Positions 16,516 to 26,360 are shown, counted from the first letter of the stretch. The stretch is 64,000 nucleotides of DNA from Staphylococcus hsinchuensis (GCF_038789205.1 NZ_CP128355.1:930001-994000), one strand, 5' to 3'. The notes: generated by a model from the letters alone, not told the origin. Numbers and translations are program-made.

Positions 16516-17358
16516 ATGGATTTAGCAGCTAAATATTTTAATCATATTAATTGGCGTTACATTGATCATTCTTCAGGGTTAGCGCCAATGCAATCTTTCG
16601 CGTTTGACGATACTTTCTCTGAAAGTGTTGGCAAGTCTTTATCTAGTAATGTAGTTCGCACATGGGTACATCAACATACAGTCATATTAGGTATCCACGA
16701 TTCGAGATTACCTTACTTGCAAGATGGTATCCGTTATTTAACGGAGCAACAAGGCTATAATGCGATTGTCAGAAATTCCGGAGGCCTTGGCGTGGTATTA
16801 GATCAAGGTATTCTTAACATTTCATTGATTTTTAAAGGAAAGAATGAAACAACAATAGATGAAGCGTTTACCGTCATGTATTTATTAGTCGCAAAAATGT
16901 TCGAAGATGAAGATGTGGAAATAGAAACACATGAAATTGAACAATCCTATTGTCCAGGTAAATTTGACTTAAGTATCAACGGTAAGAAATTTGCAGGTAT
17001 TTCTCAACGACGCGTGCGTGGCGGCATAGCTGTCCAAGTGTACCTTTGTGTTGAAGGTGATGGAAGTGAACGGGCAGCGATGATGAAGACGTTTTATGAA
17101 CATGCATTAAAGGGAGAAGAAACTAAATTTAAATACCCAGATATCGATCCTGAATGTATGGCTTCTCTCAATACATTGTTAGGTCAATCTCTAACTGTCC
17201 AAGATGTCATGTTTAAATTACTACATGCAATTAAAGATTTAGGCGGGCAACTCAATATGGATCCTATGACGGACAATGAGTATGAGAGATATGAAGTGTA
17301 CTTTGAGAAAATGATTGAGCGTAACGCGAAACTAAATCAAAAAATGAACGAAGCGTAG
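16516..17358 (+). CDS. lipL: Octanoyl/lipoyl-GcvH:protein amidotransferase LipL
   Basis: A 280-residue member of the biotin/lipoate protein ligase fold, matching the staphylococcal LipL/YwfL type by position after pta. LipL moves octanoyl or lipoyl groups from GcvH to E2 subunits by thioester chemistry. The conserved NSGGLGVVLDQGILNISL block (near 90-107) and the SYCPGKFDLSINGKKFAGISQRR block, with the candidate nucleophile cysteine near residue 148, are present. Lipoate ligases that use ATP have a lysine here but not the cysteine. The ATG at 16516 has no good ribosome site, which suggests coupling to pta. Confidence 0.85.
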   Translation: MDLAAKYFNHINWRYIDHSSGLAPMQSFAFDDTFSESVGKSLSSNVVRTWVHQHTVILGIHDSRLPYLQDGIRYLTEQQGYNAIVRNSGGLGVVLDQGILNISLIFKGKNETTIDEAFTVMYLLVAKMFEDEDVEIETHEIEQSYCPGKFDLSINGKKFAGISQRRVRGGIAVQVYLCVEGDGSERAAMMKTFYEHALKGEETKFKYPDIDPECMASLNTLLGQSLTVQDVMFKLLHAIKDLGGQLNMDPMTDNEYERYEVYFEKMIERNAKLNQKMNEA

Positions 17359-17439
17359 TAAGATTGACATATATTTTATAATTTAAATTCAGTAAAACTT
17401 TATAAGTCACAATGGCATCAACCACATAATAAATATGAC

Positions 17440-17490
17440 AAAAACCCTAAAAAGTACGAGCCCAAACAACGACTTTTTAGGGTTTTTATA
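17440..17490 (+). terminator. Terminator of pta-lipL
   Basis: AAAACCCTAAAAAGT (17440-17454) pairs with ACTTTTTAGGGTTTT (17472-17486), followed by further T residues. Confidence 0.93.
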
Positions 17491-17973
17491 TGGCAATAAA
17501 AATTCTACTTATTCTTTGATAAATTGTTGAATTATATTATTGAAAAAAGTAATATAGACAAAGTGTAGTCTAAAATAATAATTATTTACACTTTCATACG
17601 AAATAAAGTGTACTTTTTGAATATAATGTTAAAGCGTTTTATAATATGTACATGTTAAAAATTATTAGTATCTGGTATTAATTTTCAAGAGATGTGTTTC
17701 ATAATATCTATTACTATAGTTGTATAGAGTTATGTTCATATGTAAGGTAATATAAAATGGTAAAAACATCTTCTACAGTATCTATCAAGATTTTACATAA
17801 CTACGAGCACTAACAACCAATTGTAATTAGATCGATCGATAAATAAAAGAAAATATGGTTTTAGCCCAACACTGCAATTTACGGGACATTGTAAAATGTA
17901 AGCTGTTGAACTGCCCATCAATTAATGATGTCTAAACCATAAATTTAATGAATATATTAAGGTGATTAGGAAA
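17491..17973 (+). other. Long AT-rich leader region upstream of the mevalonate operon
   Basis: About 480 bases without a gene. The last 100 hold matched blocks TATGGTTTTAG (17854-17864) and CTAAACCATA (17932-17941), which could close a long-range stem 20-30 bases before the mvaK1 ribosome site. Inside it are TGCAATTTACGGGACATTGTAAAATG and similar partly complementary stretches. I do not recognise a known riboswitch. The promoter could not be fixed. Confidence 0.35.
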
Positions 17974-18897
17974 ATGGGACAACACGGATATGGGGAAGCA
18001 AATGGAAAAATAATATTAATAGGTGAACATGCAGTGACATTCGGCGAACCTGCAATTGCAATCCCCTTCACGACTGGAATAGTGAGAGCGTCGATTGATG
18101 AATTAGAACAGAATAGTCAATCGTACGTGAATAGCGATGTATATGAAGGTGAATTAATATATGCGCCAGAGCATTTAAAATCAGTCATAGATCGTTTTAT
18201 TGAACAATATCATATCAATACACCAATCAAGGTAACGATTGAAACGAATTTGCCTGCTTCAAGAGGACTAGGCTCAAGTGCAGCCATGGCAGTTGCTTTC
18301 GTACGTGCAAGTTTCGACTATATCAACAAGCCTTTAACTGATGCACAACTTATCGAAGAAGCGAACTGGGCAGAACGTATTGCTCATGGTAAACCGAGTG
18401 GCATTGATACACAAACGATTGTTTCCAATAAACCAGTTTGGTTCCATAAAGGTCGTGTCACACAACTTAAACCTTTATCCTTAAAAGGTTATATGATTGT
18501 GATCGATACGGGTGTAAGAGGATCTACGAAACAAGCTGTAGAAGACGTACATCAACTATGTAACAATGACAACACATATAAGCAGTATATTAAACAAATT
18601 GGTAAGTTAGTATTTGAAGCGAGTGAATCAATAGAACACTCTAATTTCTTAAAGTTAGCTTCAGTATTTAATTTGTGCCAAGATTACTTACGCACATTAA
18701 CTGTGAGTCATGAAAAAATTGAGAAACTAATCAAATCAAGTATGTCCCAAGGTGCTATCGCTGGTAAGTTAACAGGTGGTGGACGTGGCGGTAGCATGAT
18801 TATGCTAGCTGCAAGCATTGATATAGCTGAAAAGATTGCACAGAATGCACTAGATTTAGGTGCGCATCATACTTGGATTGAATATTTAGGAGGATAA
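17974..18897 (+). CDS. mvaK1: Mevalonate kinase
   Basis: A 307-residue GHMP kinase that phosphorylates mevalonate, the first of three ATP-using steps to isopentenyl diphosphate. GHMP motifs are clear: GKIILIGEHAVTFGEPAIA (motif 1, about 11-29), PASRGLGSSAAMAVAF (motif 2, the phosphate loop, about 96-111) and GKLTGGGRGGSMIML (motif 3, near the C-terminus). I choose the ATG at 17974, nine bases after AAGGTG, rather than the GTG at 17962 that overlaps that ribosome site; the length then matches S. aureus MvaK1. It leads a tight three-gene operon. Confidence 0.95.
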   Translation: MGQHGYGEANGKIILIGEHAVTFGEPAIAIPFTTGIVRASIDELEQNSQSYVNSDVYEGELIYAPEHLKSVIDRFIEQYHINTPIKVTIETNLPASRGLGSSAAMAVAFVRASFDYINKPLTDAQLIEEANWAERIAHGKPSGIDTQTIVSNKPVWFHKGRVTQLKPLSLKGYMIVIDTGVRGSTKQAVEDVHQLCNNDNTYKQYIKQIGKLVFEASESIEHSNFLKLASVFNLCQDYLRTLTVSHEKIEKLIKSSMSQGAIAGKLTGGGRGGSMIMLAASIDIAEKIAQNALDLGAHHTWIEYLGG

Positions 18898-18900
18898 AAG

Positions 18901-19884
18901 TTGGTAAACAGTGGCAAAGCACGTGCACATACAAATATTGCCCTCATCAAATATTGGGGTAAAGCAGATGAACAATATATTATACCGATGAATAACAGTT
19001 TATCGGTTGCTTTAGAGCGTTTTTATACAGAAACGAAGGTAACTTTTGATGCATCTTACGAAAAAGATACATTGATTTTAAATGGTGAAGCGGTTAATGA
19101 TAAAGAATCTGCCAAAATACGCCGTTTTATGGACGTTGTGCGAGAACGTGCAAACACTTCAATGTATGCTTATATCGAAAGTGAAAATTTCGTACCGACA
19201 GCTGCTGGTCTAGCCTCATCTGCAAGTGCTTATGCTGCTTTAGCTACTGCCTGCAATGAAGCTTTACAAATGAACCTATCAGACAAAGACTTATCCCGTT
19301 TAGCACGTCGTGGTTCTGGTTCAGCTTCTAGAAGTATTTTCGGTGGTTTTGTTGAATGGGAAAAAGGGGATAGTGATAAGACATCATACAGTTTCCCGTT
19401 AGATACAAATCATTGGGAAGATGAATTAGCTATGATATTTGTAGTGATTAACAATCAATCGAAAAAAGTATCAAGTCGTTCAGGTATGTCGCATACACGC
19501 GAGACGTCACGTTTTTATCAATACTGGTTAGATCATGTGGATGCTGATTTAACTGAAGCAAAGGCGGCCATTGAAGTTAAAGATTTCGACCGATTAGGAG
19601 AAGTATTTGAAGAAAATGGCTTACGCATGCATGCTACAAATTTAGGTGCTAAACCACCATTTTCTTATTTAGTCGATGAAAGTTACCAAGTTATGGACAT
19701 TGTTGAACAATGTAGAGCACAGAATCTTTCTTGTTACTTTACAATGGATGCAGGTCCCAACGTTAAAATTTTAGTTAAGAAAGAACACCAACAACAAGTT
19801 ATGGAAGAACTATGTAAAGTATTTGATGAAACACAAGTTCTATCGAGTGATATCACGCGTTCAGGTGTAGAAATTATTGAATAA
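18901..19884 (+). CDS. mvaD: Diphosphomevalonate decarboxylase
   Basis: A 327-residue GHMP-family decarboxylase that turns mevalonate diphosphate into isopentenyl diphosphate with ATP. Seen: NIALIKYWGK (residues 11-20), the phosphate loop PTAAGLASSASAYAALA (about 100-116), the SGSASRSIFGGFVEW segment, and MDAGPNVKILV near the C-terminus with the catalytic Asp region. The start is a TTG at 18901, three bases after the mvaK1 stop, with GGAGGAT upstream. The order K1-D-K2 is the usual staphylococcal one. Confidence 0.95.
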   Translation: MVNSGKARAHTNIALIKYWGKADEQYIIPMNNSLSVALERFYTETKVTFDASYEKDTLILNGEAVNDKESAKIRRFMDVVRERANTSMYAYIESENFVPTAAGLASSASAYAALATACNEALQMNLSDKDLSRLARRGSGSASRSIFGGFVEWEKGDSDKTSYSFPLDTNHWEDELAMIFVVINNQSKKVSSRSGMSHTRETSRFYQYWLDHVDADLTEAKAAIEVKDFDRLGEVFEENGLRMHATNLGAKPPFSYLVDESYQVMDIVEQCRAQNLSCYFTMDAGPNVKILVKKEHQQQVMEELCKVFDETQVLSSDITRSGVEIIE

Positions 19885-19896
19885 GGAAGAGATAAA

Positions 19897-20979
19897 ATGA
19901 TTCATGTAAAAGCACCGGGTAAATTGTATATTGCAGGTGAATATGCGGTAACAGAACCTGGTTATAAATCAGTACTCATCGCAGTTGATCGTTTTGTAAC
20001 TGCCGCTATAGAAAAAGCAGATTCTGTAGAAGGTACAGGCACGATTCATTCGAAAACATTGCATCACGAACCGGTTGTATTTTACCGTGATGAAGATGAA
20101 ATCATTGTTTCTGATACAAATTCAGCAAAACAATTAAAATATGTCATTACTGCAATCAACGTATTTGAACAGTATGCGTTAACGCACGACATCGATTTAA
20201 CCCATTTCCATTTAACTATAGATAGTAATTTGGATGATGCAAATGGCCATAAGTACGGATTAGGTTCAAGTGCAGCGGTATTAGTCTCAGTCATTAAAGC
20301 ATTAAATGAATTTTATGAGATGCATTTATCTAACCTTTACATTTACAAATTAGCAGTCATTGCCAATATGAAATTGCAAAGTTTGAGTTCGTGTGGAGAT
20401 ATTGCAGTTAGCGTCTATACAGGTTGGTTAGCATATAGCACCTTTGATCATGAATGGGTATCTCAACAAATTGAAGATACGTCAGTAGATGAAGTTGTTA
20501 TGAAAAATTGGCCAGGTTTACATATTGAACCATTACAAGCTCCAGAAAATATGGAAGTACTGATCGGTTGGACAGGTTCTCCAGCCTCATCACATCATTT
20601 AGTGAGTGAAGTAAAACGTTTGAAATCAGATCCCTCATTTTATAGTCGATTTTTAGAACAATCTCATGCATGTGTAGAAAAATTAATTCATACCTTTAAG
20701 ACAAACAATATTCAAGGTGTCCAACAGATGATTCGCCAAAATAGAGAAATCATTCAATCTATGGATGCAGAAGCCACTGTTGAAATTGAAACAGCACATT
20801 TAAAGACGTTATGTTCTATTGCTGAAAAATATGGCGGTGCTGCTAAAACATCAGGTGCAGGTGGCGGCGATTGTGGTATTACGATTATTCACAATGCAAT
20901 TGATAAACAAGCGATTTATAGTGAATGGCGCGTTAACGAAGTGAAACCGTTAGAATTTAATATTTATAATGGCCAATAA
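19897..20979 (+). CDS. mvaK2: Phosphomevalonate kinase
   Basis: A 360-residue GHMP kinase for the second phosphorylation of mevalonate. Motif 1 is APGKLYIAGEYAVTEPGY (residues 5-22), motif 2 YGLGSSAAVLVSVIKAL (about 116-132) and motif 3 GAAKTSGAGGGDCGITII (about 310-327). The Asp after GGG is typical of this enzyme. The ATG at 19897 follows GGAAGAG. It ends the mevalonate operon, whose product feeds undecaprenyl carriers for peptidoglycan and the teichoic acid genes seen later in this window, as well as quinones. Confidence 0.95.
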   Translation: MIHVKAPGKLYIAGEYAVTEPGYKSVLIAVDRFVTAAIEKADSVEGTGTIHSKTLHHEPVVFYRDEDEIIVSDTNSAKQLKYVITAINVFEQYALTHDIDLTHFHLTIDSNLDDANGHKYGLGSSAAVLVSVIKALNEFYEMHLSNLYIYKLAVIANMKLQSLSSCGDIAVSVYTGWLAYSTFDHEWVSQQIEDTSVDEVVMKNWPGLHIEPLQAPENMEVLIGWTGSPASSHHLVSEVKRLKSDPSFYSRFLEQSHACVEKLIHTFKTNNIQGVQQMIRQNREIIQSMDAEATVEIETAHLKTLCSIAEKYGGAAKTSGAGGGDCGITIIHNAIDKQAIYSEWRVNEVKPLEFNIYNGQ

Positions 20980-20990
20980 TACGGGGAAAG

Positions 20991-21026
20991 AATCCTGAAT
21001 CTATTCGATTAGATTCGGGATTTTTA
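20991..21026 (+). terminator. Terminator of the mevalonate operon
   Basis: AATCCTGAATCTA pairs with TAGATTCGGGATT around TTCGAT, followed by TTTT. Confidence 0.92.
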
Positions 21027-21194
21027 TAATGAGAAAGTGTAATAACCAATAAATTGAACTTGAATTTTTTCCCAAAGAGAGTAAAATAATTAGAGTTGTA
21101 AGTAATAACGTACATAAATTTTTCGAAATAAGTTGTTTGTAGATAACTGCTTTTATATAAATAGAATGAATTTTAAAGAAAGGTGAGGGTGTCT

Positions 21195-21536
21195 TTGCAA
21201 AATAAATTTATGATTTGCGATGACTGCCATGGGGTGAACTGTAAATCTTTGGAGAAGAAATTAACGAAATTAGATCCTGATGCAGAAATCGATATTGGTT
21301 GTCAGTCATATTGTGGTCCTGGACGTCGTAAAACATTTGCATTCATTAATAATCGGCCATTAGCTGCACTTACTGAAGATGAACTCATGGAAAAGGTCAT
21401 TAAGCAATTACAAAAACCAAGAGACCCAGAAGAAGAAGAGCGTTTAAGACAAAGACACGAAGAACGTAAACGCCGTAAAGAAGAACAAGATAGAAAGTTA
21501 AAAGAAAAAATTGCACGACGTAAAAGTGCAAAATAA
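21195..21536 (+). CDS. DUF1450 family cysteine-rich protein
   Basis: A 113-residue protein. Its N-terminal half has cysteines in CDDCHGVNC (near residues 8-16) and [21 protein letters not shown] (near 35), a pattern like thioredoxin-like ferredoxins and DUF1450/YuzB. The C-terminal 45 residues are a charged helix rich in Arg, Lys and Glu, probably a coiled coil or nucleic-acid contact. I choose the TTG at 21195 ([11 protein letters not shown]), eight bases after AGGTGAG, over in-frame GTGs that overlap that site. The function is unknown. It has its own terminator. Confidence 0.75.
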   Translation: MQNKFMICDDCHGVNCKSLEKKLTKLDPDAEIDIGCQSYCGPGRRKTFAFINNRPLAALTEDELMEKVIKQLQKPRDPEEEERLRQRHEERKRRKEEQDRKLKEKIARRKSAK

Positions 21537-21552
21537 TAAATATAAATTTGAT

Positions 21553-21597
21553 AAAACCGGTAAATGTTGAATAATGAATGCATTTACTGGTTTTTTA
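21553..21597 (+). terminator. Terminator of the DUF1450 gene
   Basis: AAAACCGGTAAATG (21553-21566) pairs with CATTTACTGGTTTT (21581-21594), then a T-run. Confidence 0.92.
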
Positions 21598-21914
21598 ATT
21601 ACAATACTTTTTACTAAAATCTAATCTTACTTTATGCTTCATACCTCAATTTATCTTCTAGCTATAAAAAGTACTTATCATCATAGTAATAAGCAGATTA
21701 TTTAGATACTACATAGATTAATGATATTTTTTTAATGTAGTATATTATATCAAATGGCTAATTGGGAGTGGGGCAGAAATCGAATTTTCTAATAAAGCTT
21801 TCGTAGTCCCACCTAGTTGACTAAGCGTCTAAGACAACTATTTTTGTCTCAGCCTTTTATTCATAAGAGTAGTTTTAAACAAGCGTTATACAAGAGAAAA
21901 GGAGTTGTGTCGAG
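21598..21914. other. Intergenic region holding dispersed repeat copy C
   Basis: AT-rich sequence without a gene up to 21763, then the repeat, then about 55 bases with the aldo/keto reductase ribosome site AAAAGGAG. No RNA gene was recognised. Confidence 0.6.
21764..21858 (-). repeat. Dispersed staphylococcal intergenic repeat, copy C (inverted)
   Basis: The same element as copies A and B in the opposite orientation. The plus strand reads GGGAGTGGGGCAGAAATCGA...TTTCGTAGTCCCACC, then a decayed CTAAGCGTCTAAGACA...TGTCTCAGCC hairpin block. It is about 95 bases, probably the basic unit length. Confidence 0.8.
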
Positions 21915-22850
21915 ATGGTCAAACAAGTGAAATTAGGCAAATCAAACGTTGAAGTAACACCAATTGCAATGGGAGCCAATGCTGTTGGTGGACATAATTT
22001 TTATAACGATTTAGATGAAGAACAAGGTAAAGAAACAGTTCGCAATGCAATACGCAATGGTATGAACTTAATTGATACGGCGTATATTTATGGTCCAGAG
22101 CGCTCAGAAGAACTTGTTGGCGAAGCCGTTCAAGATTTTGATAGAGAAGATTTTGCTATCGCTACAAAAGGTGCACATTATTTCGATGAAAACAAAGAAA
22201 TTAAAATGTCTAATAAACCTGAATATTTAAAAGATCAAGTAGAAAAAAGTTTAAAACGTTTGCAACTTGATTATATCGATTTATATTATATTCATTTCCC
22301 AGATAAAGATACGCCTAAAGATCAGGCAGTAGCAGCGTTAAAAGAACTTAAAGACGAAGGGAAAATTAAAGCAATTGGTGTATCGAACTTCTCATTAGAA
22401 CAGTTGAAAGAAGCGAATAAAAATGGTGACGTAGATGTAGTACAAATGGAATATAATCTGTTAAACCGAGAAAACGAAGCTATCTTTGAATATACTGCGG
22501 AAAACAATATTACTTTTGTGCCTTATTTCCCACTCGTTTCTGGATTATTAGCAGGTAAATATAACGAAAATACAACATTTGATGACATCAGAGCTAAAAA
22601 TCCAGAATTCCAAGGTGATAAATTCAAAGAAAACTTGAAAAAAATTGAAGGTTTAAGAGAAATCGCAAAAGCACATGATGCGGAAGTAGCTCATGTCGTA
22701 TTAGCGTACTATTTAACAAAACCATCCCTTGATGTTGTGATTCCTGGTGCTAAACGTCCAGAACAAGTAGAAGATAATTTGAAAACATTAGATGTTCAAC
22801 TGACGGATGCAGATATCGAAAAAATTGAGACATTATTTCCTTTAAAATAA
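21915..22850 (+). CDS. Aldo/keto reductase
   Basis: A 311-residue NADPH-dependent aldo/keto reductase. The catalytic tetrad is visible: Asp and Tyr in [15 protein letters not shown] (near residues 50-64), Lys in [10 protein letters not shown] (near 84) and His in [10 protein letters not shown] (near 124). NADP-binding features include [10 protein letters not shown] and the C-terminal [14 protein letters not shown]. It lacks a C-terminal extension. The ATG at 21915 has AAAAGGAG upstream. It is a single gene with its own terminator. The physiological carbonyl substrate is unknown. Confidence 0.92.
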   Translation: MVKQVKLGKSNVEVTPIAMGANAVGGHNFYNDLDEEQGKETVRNAIRNGMNLIDTAYIYGPERSEELVGEAVQDFDREDFAIATKGAHYFDENKEIKMSNKPEYLKDQVEKSLKRLQLDYIDLYYIHFPDKDTPKDQAVAALKELKDEGKIKAIGVSNFSLEQLKEANKNGDVDVVQMEYNLLNRENEAIFEYTAENNITFVPYFPLVSGLLAGKYNENTTFDDIRAKNPEFQGDKFKENLKKIEGLREIAKAHDAEVAHVVLAYYLTKPSLDVVIPGAKRPEQVEDNLKTLDVQLTDADIEKIETLFPLK

Positions 22851-22864
22851 GACATTTAAGCCAA

Positions 22865-22906
22865 AGCACTGCGAATAAACTTTCAGTTTTGTTCGTAGTG
22901 TTTTAT
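22865..22906 (+). terminator. Terminator of the aldo/keto reductase gene
   Basis: AGCACTGCGAATAAAC pairs imperfectly with GTTTTGTTCGTAGTGTTTT around a short loop, giving a T-rich tail. Confidence 0.82.
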
Positions 22907-23013
22907 ATATTTAAATTGTATCAAACTATTAAATTTAGAGAAATTTGATAAAATAGGTACAACTATTTTTGAATATATGAATAAATCATTAAAAACTTAA
23001 GAAGGTGAAAATG

Positions 23014-23562
23014 ATGATAACAGTTTTATTTGGTGGAAGCAGACCTGATGGTAATACGGCTTACATAACTCAGAAAGCAATTGCTGGTCATGAATACCGT
23101 TGGATTGATTTAACTCAATATCAGTTAGACCCAGTGAGAGATGTGAGACACGATAATGGAGAAATCACGACTTATAATGATGATTACAAGACATTAATTG
23201 ATCAGGTATTAGAAAGCGATACAATCATTTTTGCGTCACCTGTTTATTGGTACAGTGTTTCAGCCTCTATGAAAGCATTTATAGATCATTGGTCTGAGAC
23301 GTTGATGGATCCTAACTATAAAGATTTTAAAGAAAAAATGTCTAAAAAAGATATAAGATTAATATTGGTAGGTGGCGATTGGCCTAAGATTAAAGCAAAA
23401 CCATGCATTTCTCAATTTAAATATAGTTTAGAATATATCAATGCGCATTTAAGTGGTTATATTATAGGCAGAGCGGAAAAGCCTGGAGATATTAAAAAAG
23501 ATGTCTATGCATTAGAACGCGCGAAAGAATGGCAAGAAACATTAGGCGATTTTGCAGGTTAA
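23014..23562 (+). CDS. NAD(P)H-dependent FMN oxidoreductase (flavodoxin-like fold)
   Basis: A 182-residue protein of the NADPH-dependent FMN reductase group. The FMN phosphate loop GGSRPDGNTAYIT is near residues 6-18, and the ASPVYWYSVSASMKAFIDHW segment near 75-94 contacts the flavin. These are quinone, nitro or azo-type reductases, sometimes iron-sulphur flavoproteins, but no cysteine cluster is seen here. Two adjacent ATGs (23011, 23014) are possible; 23014 has the better spacing from AGAAGGTG. It is flanked by unlinked genes. Confidence 0.82.
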   Translation: MITVLFGGSRPDGNTAYITQKAIAGHEYRWIDLTQYQLDPVRDVRHDNGEITTYNDDYKTLIDQVLESDTIIFASPVYWYSVSASMKAFIDHWSETLMDPNYKDFKEKMSKKDIRLILVGGDWPKIKAKPCISQFKYSLEYINAHLSGYIIGRAEKPGDIKKDVYALERAKEWQETLGDFAG

Positions 23563-23685
23563 ATGAATGTCTGAAATTGTAGCGTTACCCTAACTATTTT
23601 ATCTTAAATAGATTAAGTATTTTGACTATTGAAATTATGATATAATAAAGTCATTAATACCTATTGTGAGTAAGGGGAGAGCAAC

Positions 23686-24165
23686 ATGCATAAAGTGAGG
23701 AAAGCAACAGCAGATGATGTTGTCGGTATAAGAGATGTCGCAACAAAGGCTTGGAATAACACATATTTAAATATTTATGCTGCAAAGACTGTGAACGAGT
23801 TATTAGCAGCTTCTTACAATGAACAACATTTATTGAAACGATTAGACGACCAATTATTTTTAGTAATCGAAGAGGAAGATGAAATTATCGGGTTCGCTAA
23901 TTTTATAAATGGTAAAGAACTTTATTTATCAGCCCATTATGTAAGACCTTCATGGCAACACCACGGTTATGGTTCTGATTTGTTAACGGAAGGTTTAGAT
24001 TATTATAAGGATAATTACAGTAAGGTTTATTTAGAGGTAGACAATAAAAACAGTGATGCAGTTTCATTTTATGAGAAGAAAGGCTTTGAAAAGATACGTT
24101 CATATCAACATGAAATGTATGGCGAAGCTATGGATTTAGCATTGATGTGTAAATCATTAACTTAG
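23686..24165 (+). CDS. GNAT family N-acetyltransferase
   Basis: A 159-residue acetyltransferase of the Gcn5 fold. The acetyl-CoA loop is in VRPSWQHHGYGSDLLTEGL (near residues 86-104, Q/RxxGxG/A type), and the C-terminal VDNKNSDAVSFYEKKGFEKIR segment is the usual motif B. The substrate is unknown. The ATG at 23686 follows AAGGGGAG. The HD gene starts 35 bases after its stop, so both may be co-transcribed. Confidence 0.88.
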   Translation: MHKVRKATADDVVGIRDVATKAWNNTYLNIYAAKTVNELLAASYNEQHLLKRLDDQLFLVIEEEDEIIGFANFINGKELYLSAHYVRPSWQHHGYGSDLLTEGLDYYKDNYSKVYLEVDNKNSDAVSFYEKKGFEKIRSYQHEMYGEAMDLALMCKSLT

Positions 24166-24199
24166 CTATTGCTTAACATGCATAATGAGGAGGACAAAA

Positions 24200-25498
24200 T
24201 TGACACTTTCAACATATGCCACACAAAAGTTACATGAAGAAAAGGTTTTTAAGGATCCTATTCACCGATACATCCATGTTAAAGATCAAGTGATTTGGGA
24301 TTTAATAAAGACCAAAGAATTTCAACGTCTTAGAAGAATTAAGCAAGTAGGCACATTATATTTATCTTTCCATACAGCAGAGCATAGTCGTTTTGGGCAT
24401 TCTTTAGGTGTTTACGAGATTGTACGCCGATTGATAGACGACTCATTTAATGGGCGAAAGGCATGGAATAATGATGATAGACCGCTAGCACTTTGTGCAG
24501 CACTGTTGCACGATCTAGGGCATGGTCCGTTTTCTCATAGCTTTGAAAAGATTTTTAATACGGATCATGAAGCCTTTACCCAAGCGATTATTACTGGGCC
24601 GACCGAAGTGAATCAAGTATTAAAGCGTGTAAGTGAAGACTTCCCTCAGCAAGTTGCCGATGTAATTAACAAGACGCATGATAACAAACTTGTGATTTCG
24701 ATGATTTCTTCACAGATAGATGCTGATAGAATGGATTACTTACAAAGAGATGCTTACTTTACTGGTGTGACATATGGTCAATTTGATATGGAACGTATCT
24801 TAAGATTGATGCGACCGACAAAGGATGAGGTGCTCATCAAAGAAAGTGGTATGCATGCAGTTGAAAACTTTATCATGAGTAGATATCAAATGTATTGGCA
24901 AGTATACTTCCATCCCGTTAGTCGTGGTGGAGAAGTACTACTAAACAACTGCTTAAAACGTGCGAAACAGTTATATCAAGAAGGTTATTCATTTAACAAG
25001 CCACCACATGAGTTTATACCATTTTTTGAAGAGTCTATGACGATAGAACAATATGTTGAATTAGACGAAGCGGTAGTAGTGTATTATTTAAAATCATGGA
25101 TTAATGAAGAAGATGAAATATTGAGTGATTTATCGCGCCGATTTATTAATAGAGATTTATTTAAATATATGCCATTCGATGGTTCGATTATTACGATTAC
25201 AGAACTGACTGATTTATTTATCCAAGCAGATATTGACCCGAACTATTACTTTGTGAGTGAAGGCTTTTCAGATTTACCGTATGATTATGATCGTCCGGGA
25301 TCAAATCGACAGCCGATACATTTGTTAAGACGTAACGGAGATATTAGAGAAATTAGTAATCAATCGCTAGTTATCGCTAGCATCACTGGTATTAATCGTA
25401 AAGATTATAAACTGTATTATCCTAAAGAACTCATCTCAAATATTGAAGATGAACAAGTACGTAATGCTATTTTCGGTATTTTGAATGAATTAAACTAA
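24200..25498 (+). CDS. HD-domain dNTP triphosphohydrolase-like protein (YwfO family)
   Basis: A 432-residue HD-superfamily phosphohydrolase. The metal-binding H...HD...D series is clear: HSRFGHSLGVYE (near residue 61), LLHDLGHGPFSHSFE (near 109) and QIDADRMDYLQRDAYFTG (near 173). The family includes Enterococcus EF1143, a tetrameric dNTPase controlled by nucleotides, and B. subtilis YwfO. The start is the TTG at 24200, six bases after GAGGAGG; the ATG at 24185 overlaps that ribosome site. A role in nucleotide-pool control is inferred from the family. Confidence 0.88.
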   Translation: MTLSTYATQKLHEEKVFKDPIHRYIHVKDQVIWDLIKTKEFQRLRRIKQVGTLYLSFHTAEHSRFGHSLGVYEIVRRLIDDSFNGRKAWNNDDRPLALCAALLHDLGHGPFSHSFEKIFNTDHEAFTQAIITGPTEVNQVLKRVSEDFPQQVADVINKTHDNKLVISMISSQIDADRMDYLQRDAYFTGVTYGQFDMERILRLMRPTKDEVLIKESGMHAVENFIMSRYQMYWQVYFHPVSRGGEVLLNNCLKRAKQLYQEGYSFNKPPHEFIPFFEESMTIEQYVELDEAVVVYYLKSWINEEDEILSDLSRRFINRDLFKYMPFDGSIITITELTDLFIQADIDPNYYFVSEGFSDLPYDYDRPGSNRQPIHLLRRNGDIREISNQSLVIASITGINRKDYKLYYPKELISNIEDEQVRNAIFGILNELN

Positions 25499-25621
25499 AA
25501 CGTCATTTATTTGAGAAATTAGGGTTATATTTGTTAAATTTATTTTTAAAAGACATAGTAAGTATGGTAACGCGTAAGATATTCACTAGATGTCTAAATA
25601 ACAGAGATGGAGGTGTAATGA

Positions 25622-26134
25622 ATGGCTGAAAATAAAGGATTTAATTTCAATATTATAAAAAACGATCCACTTGATGGGCATAAAGGAACGAATATTGGTT
25701 CAATTAGTTTAGATAACGTTGCGCCAGTCTTTATTGATGTTGCAAATAAAGAGGCATTTATTGATATTGGTGGTATGCATGCACGTGCAAAAGTTGAAAA
25801 AGGCGTTAAATGGATTAAAGATAAAGAAACTGTAGAAGGTGACGAAGCCAAGGAATACTGGTTATGTTGGGTGACGACCGAACGTGGTGAAAATGGCCCA
25901 TACTACGCTGGTGTTACAGCTTGTTATATGTTAGTAAATAAATCTATTCGACGCGGTTATAAGAGTATGCCTGAACATGTGAATATGATGGATAAATCAA
26001 TGAAACGACATATTATTGTTGATCATATCGGAGCAGAAAATAGAGCGATATTAAAAGATTTCTTAAAAGAACATGATATTAAAATGTGGGACAATTCAAC
26101 AGAAGAATTACATCAGGCATTTTCAGAATCATAA
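25622..26134 (+). CDS. YwhD family protein
   Basis: A 170-residue conserved Firmicute protein of the YwhD family, function unknown. Recognisable blocks are GFNFNIIKNDPLDGHKG at the start, IDIGGMHARAKVEKGVKW in the middle and the KEYWLCWVTTER stretch. There is no signal peptide or membrane helix. The ATG at 25622 follows GATGGAGGTG. It has its own terminator and is followed by the ywiB-argS pair, a neighbourhood similar to the Bacillus ywh/ywi region. Confidence 0.85.
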   Translation: MAENKGFNFNIIKNDPLDGHKGTNIGSISLDNVAPVFIDVANKEAFIDIGGMHARAKVEKGVKWIKDKETVEGDEAKEYWLCWVTTERGENGPYYAGVTACYMLVNKSIRRGYKSMPEHVNMMDKSMKRHIIVDHIGAENRAILKDFLKEHDIKMWDNSTEELHQAFSES

Positions 26135-26196
26135 TTGTTTATGAAGTTTTTAGTATAGGAAAGTTAAAAACTTTAATTTGAATCATTTTTATAAGC

Positions 26197-26245
26197 AAGA
26201 CACTTCTTTTATTTCAATACAATGATAAAGAAGTGTCTTTTTTAT
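26197..26245 (+). terminator. Terminator of the YwhD gene
   Basis: AAGACACTTCTTT pairs with AAAGAAGTGTCTT around a 16-base loop, followed by TTTTTT. Confidence 0.93.
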
Positions 26246-26360
26246 TTTAAATTAAATGGGGGCTTACCATCGAAGTTTGTTAGGTATGCACACCTGTCTT
26301 GCAATGTATAAATATGCTATAATAATGTGTAATAATTTAAAGAGCAGGGTGAAACGTTCA

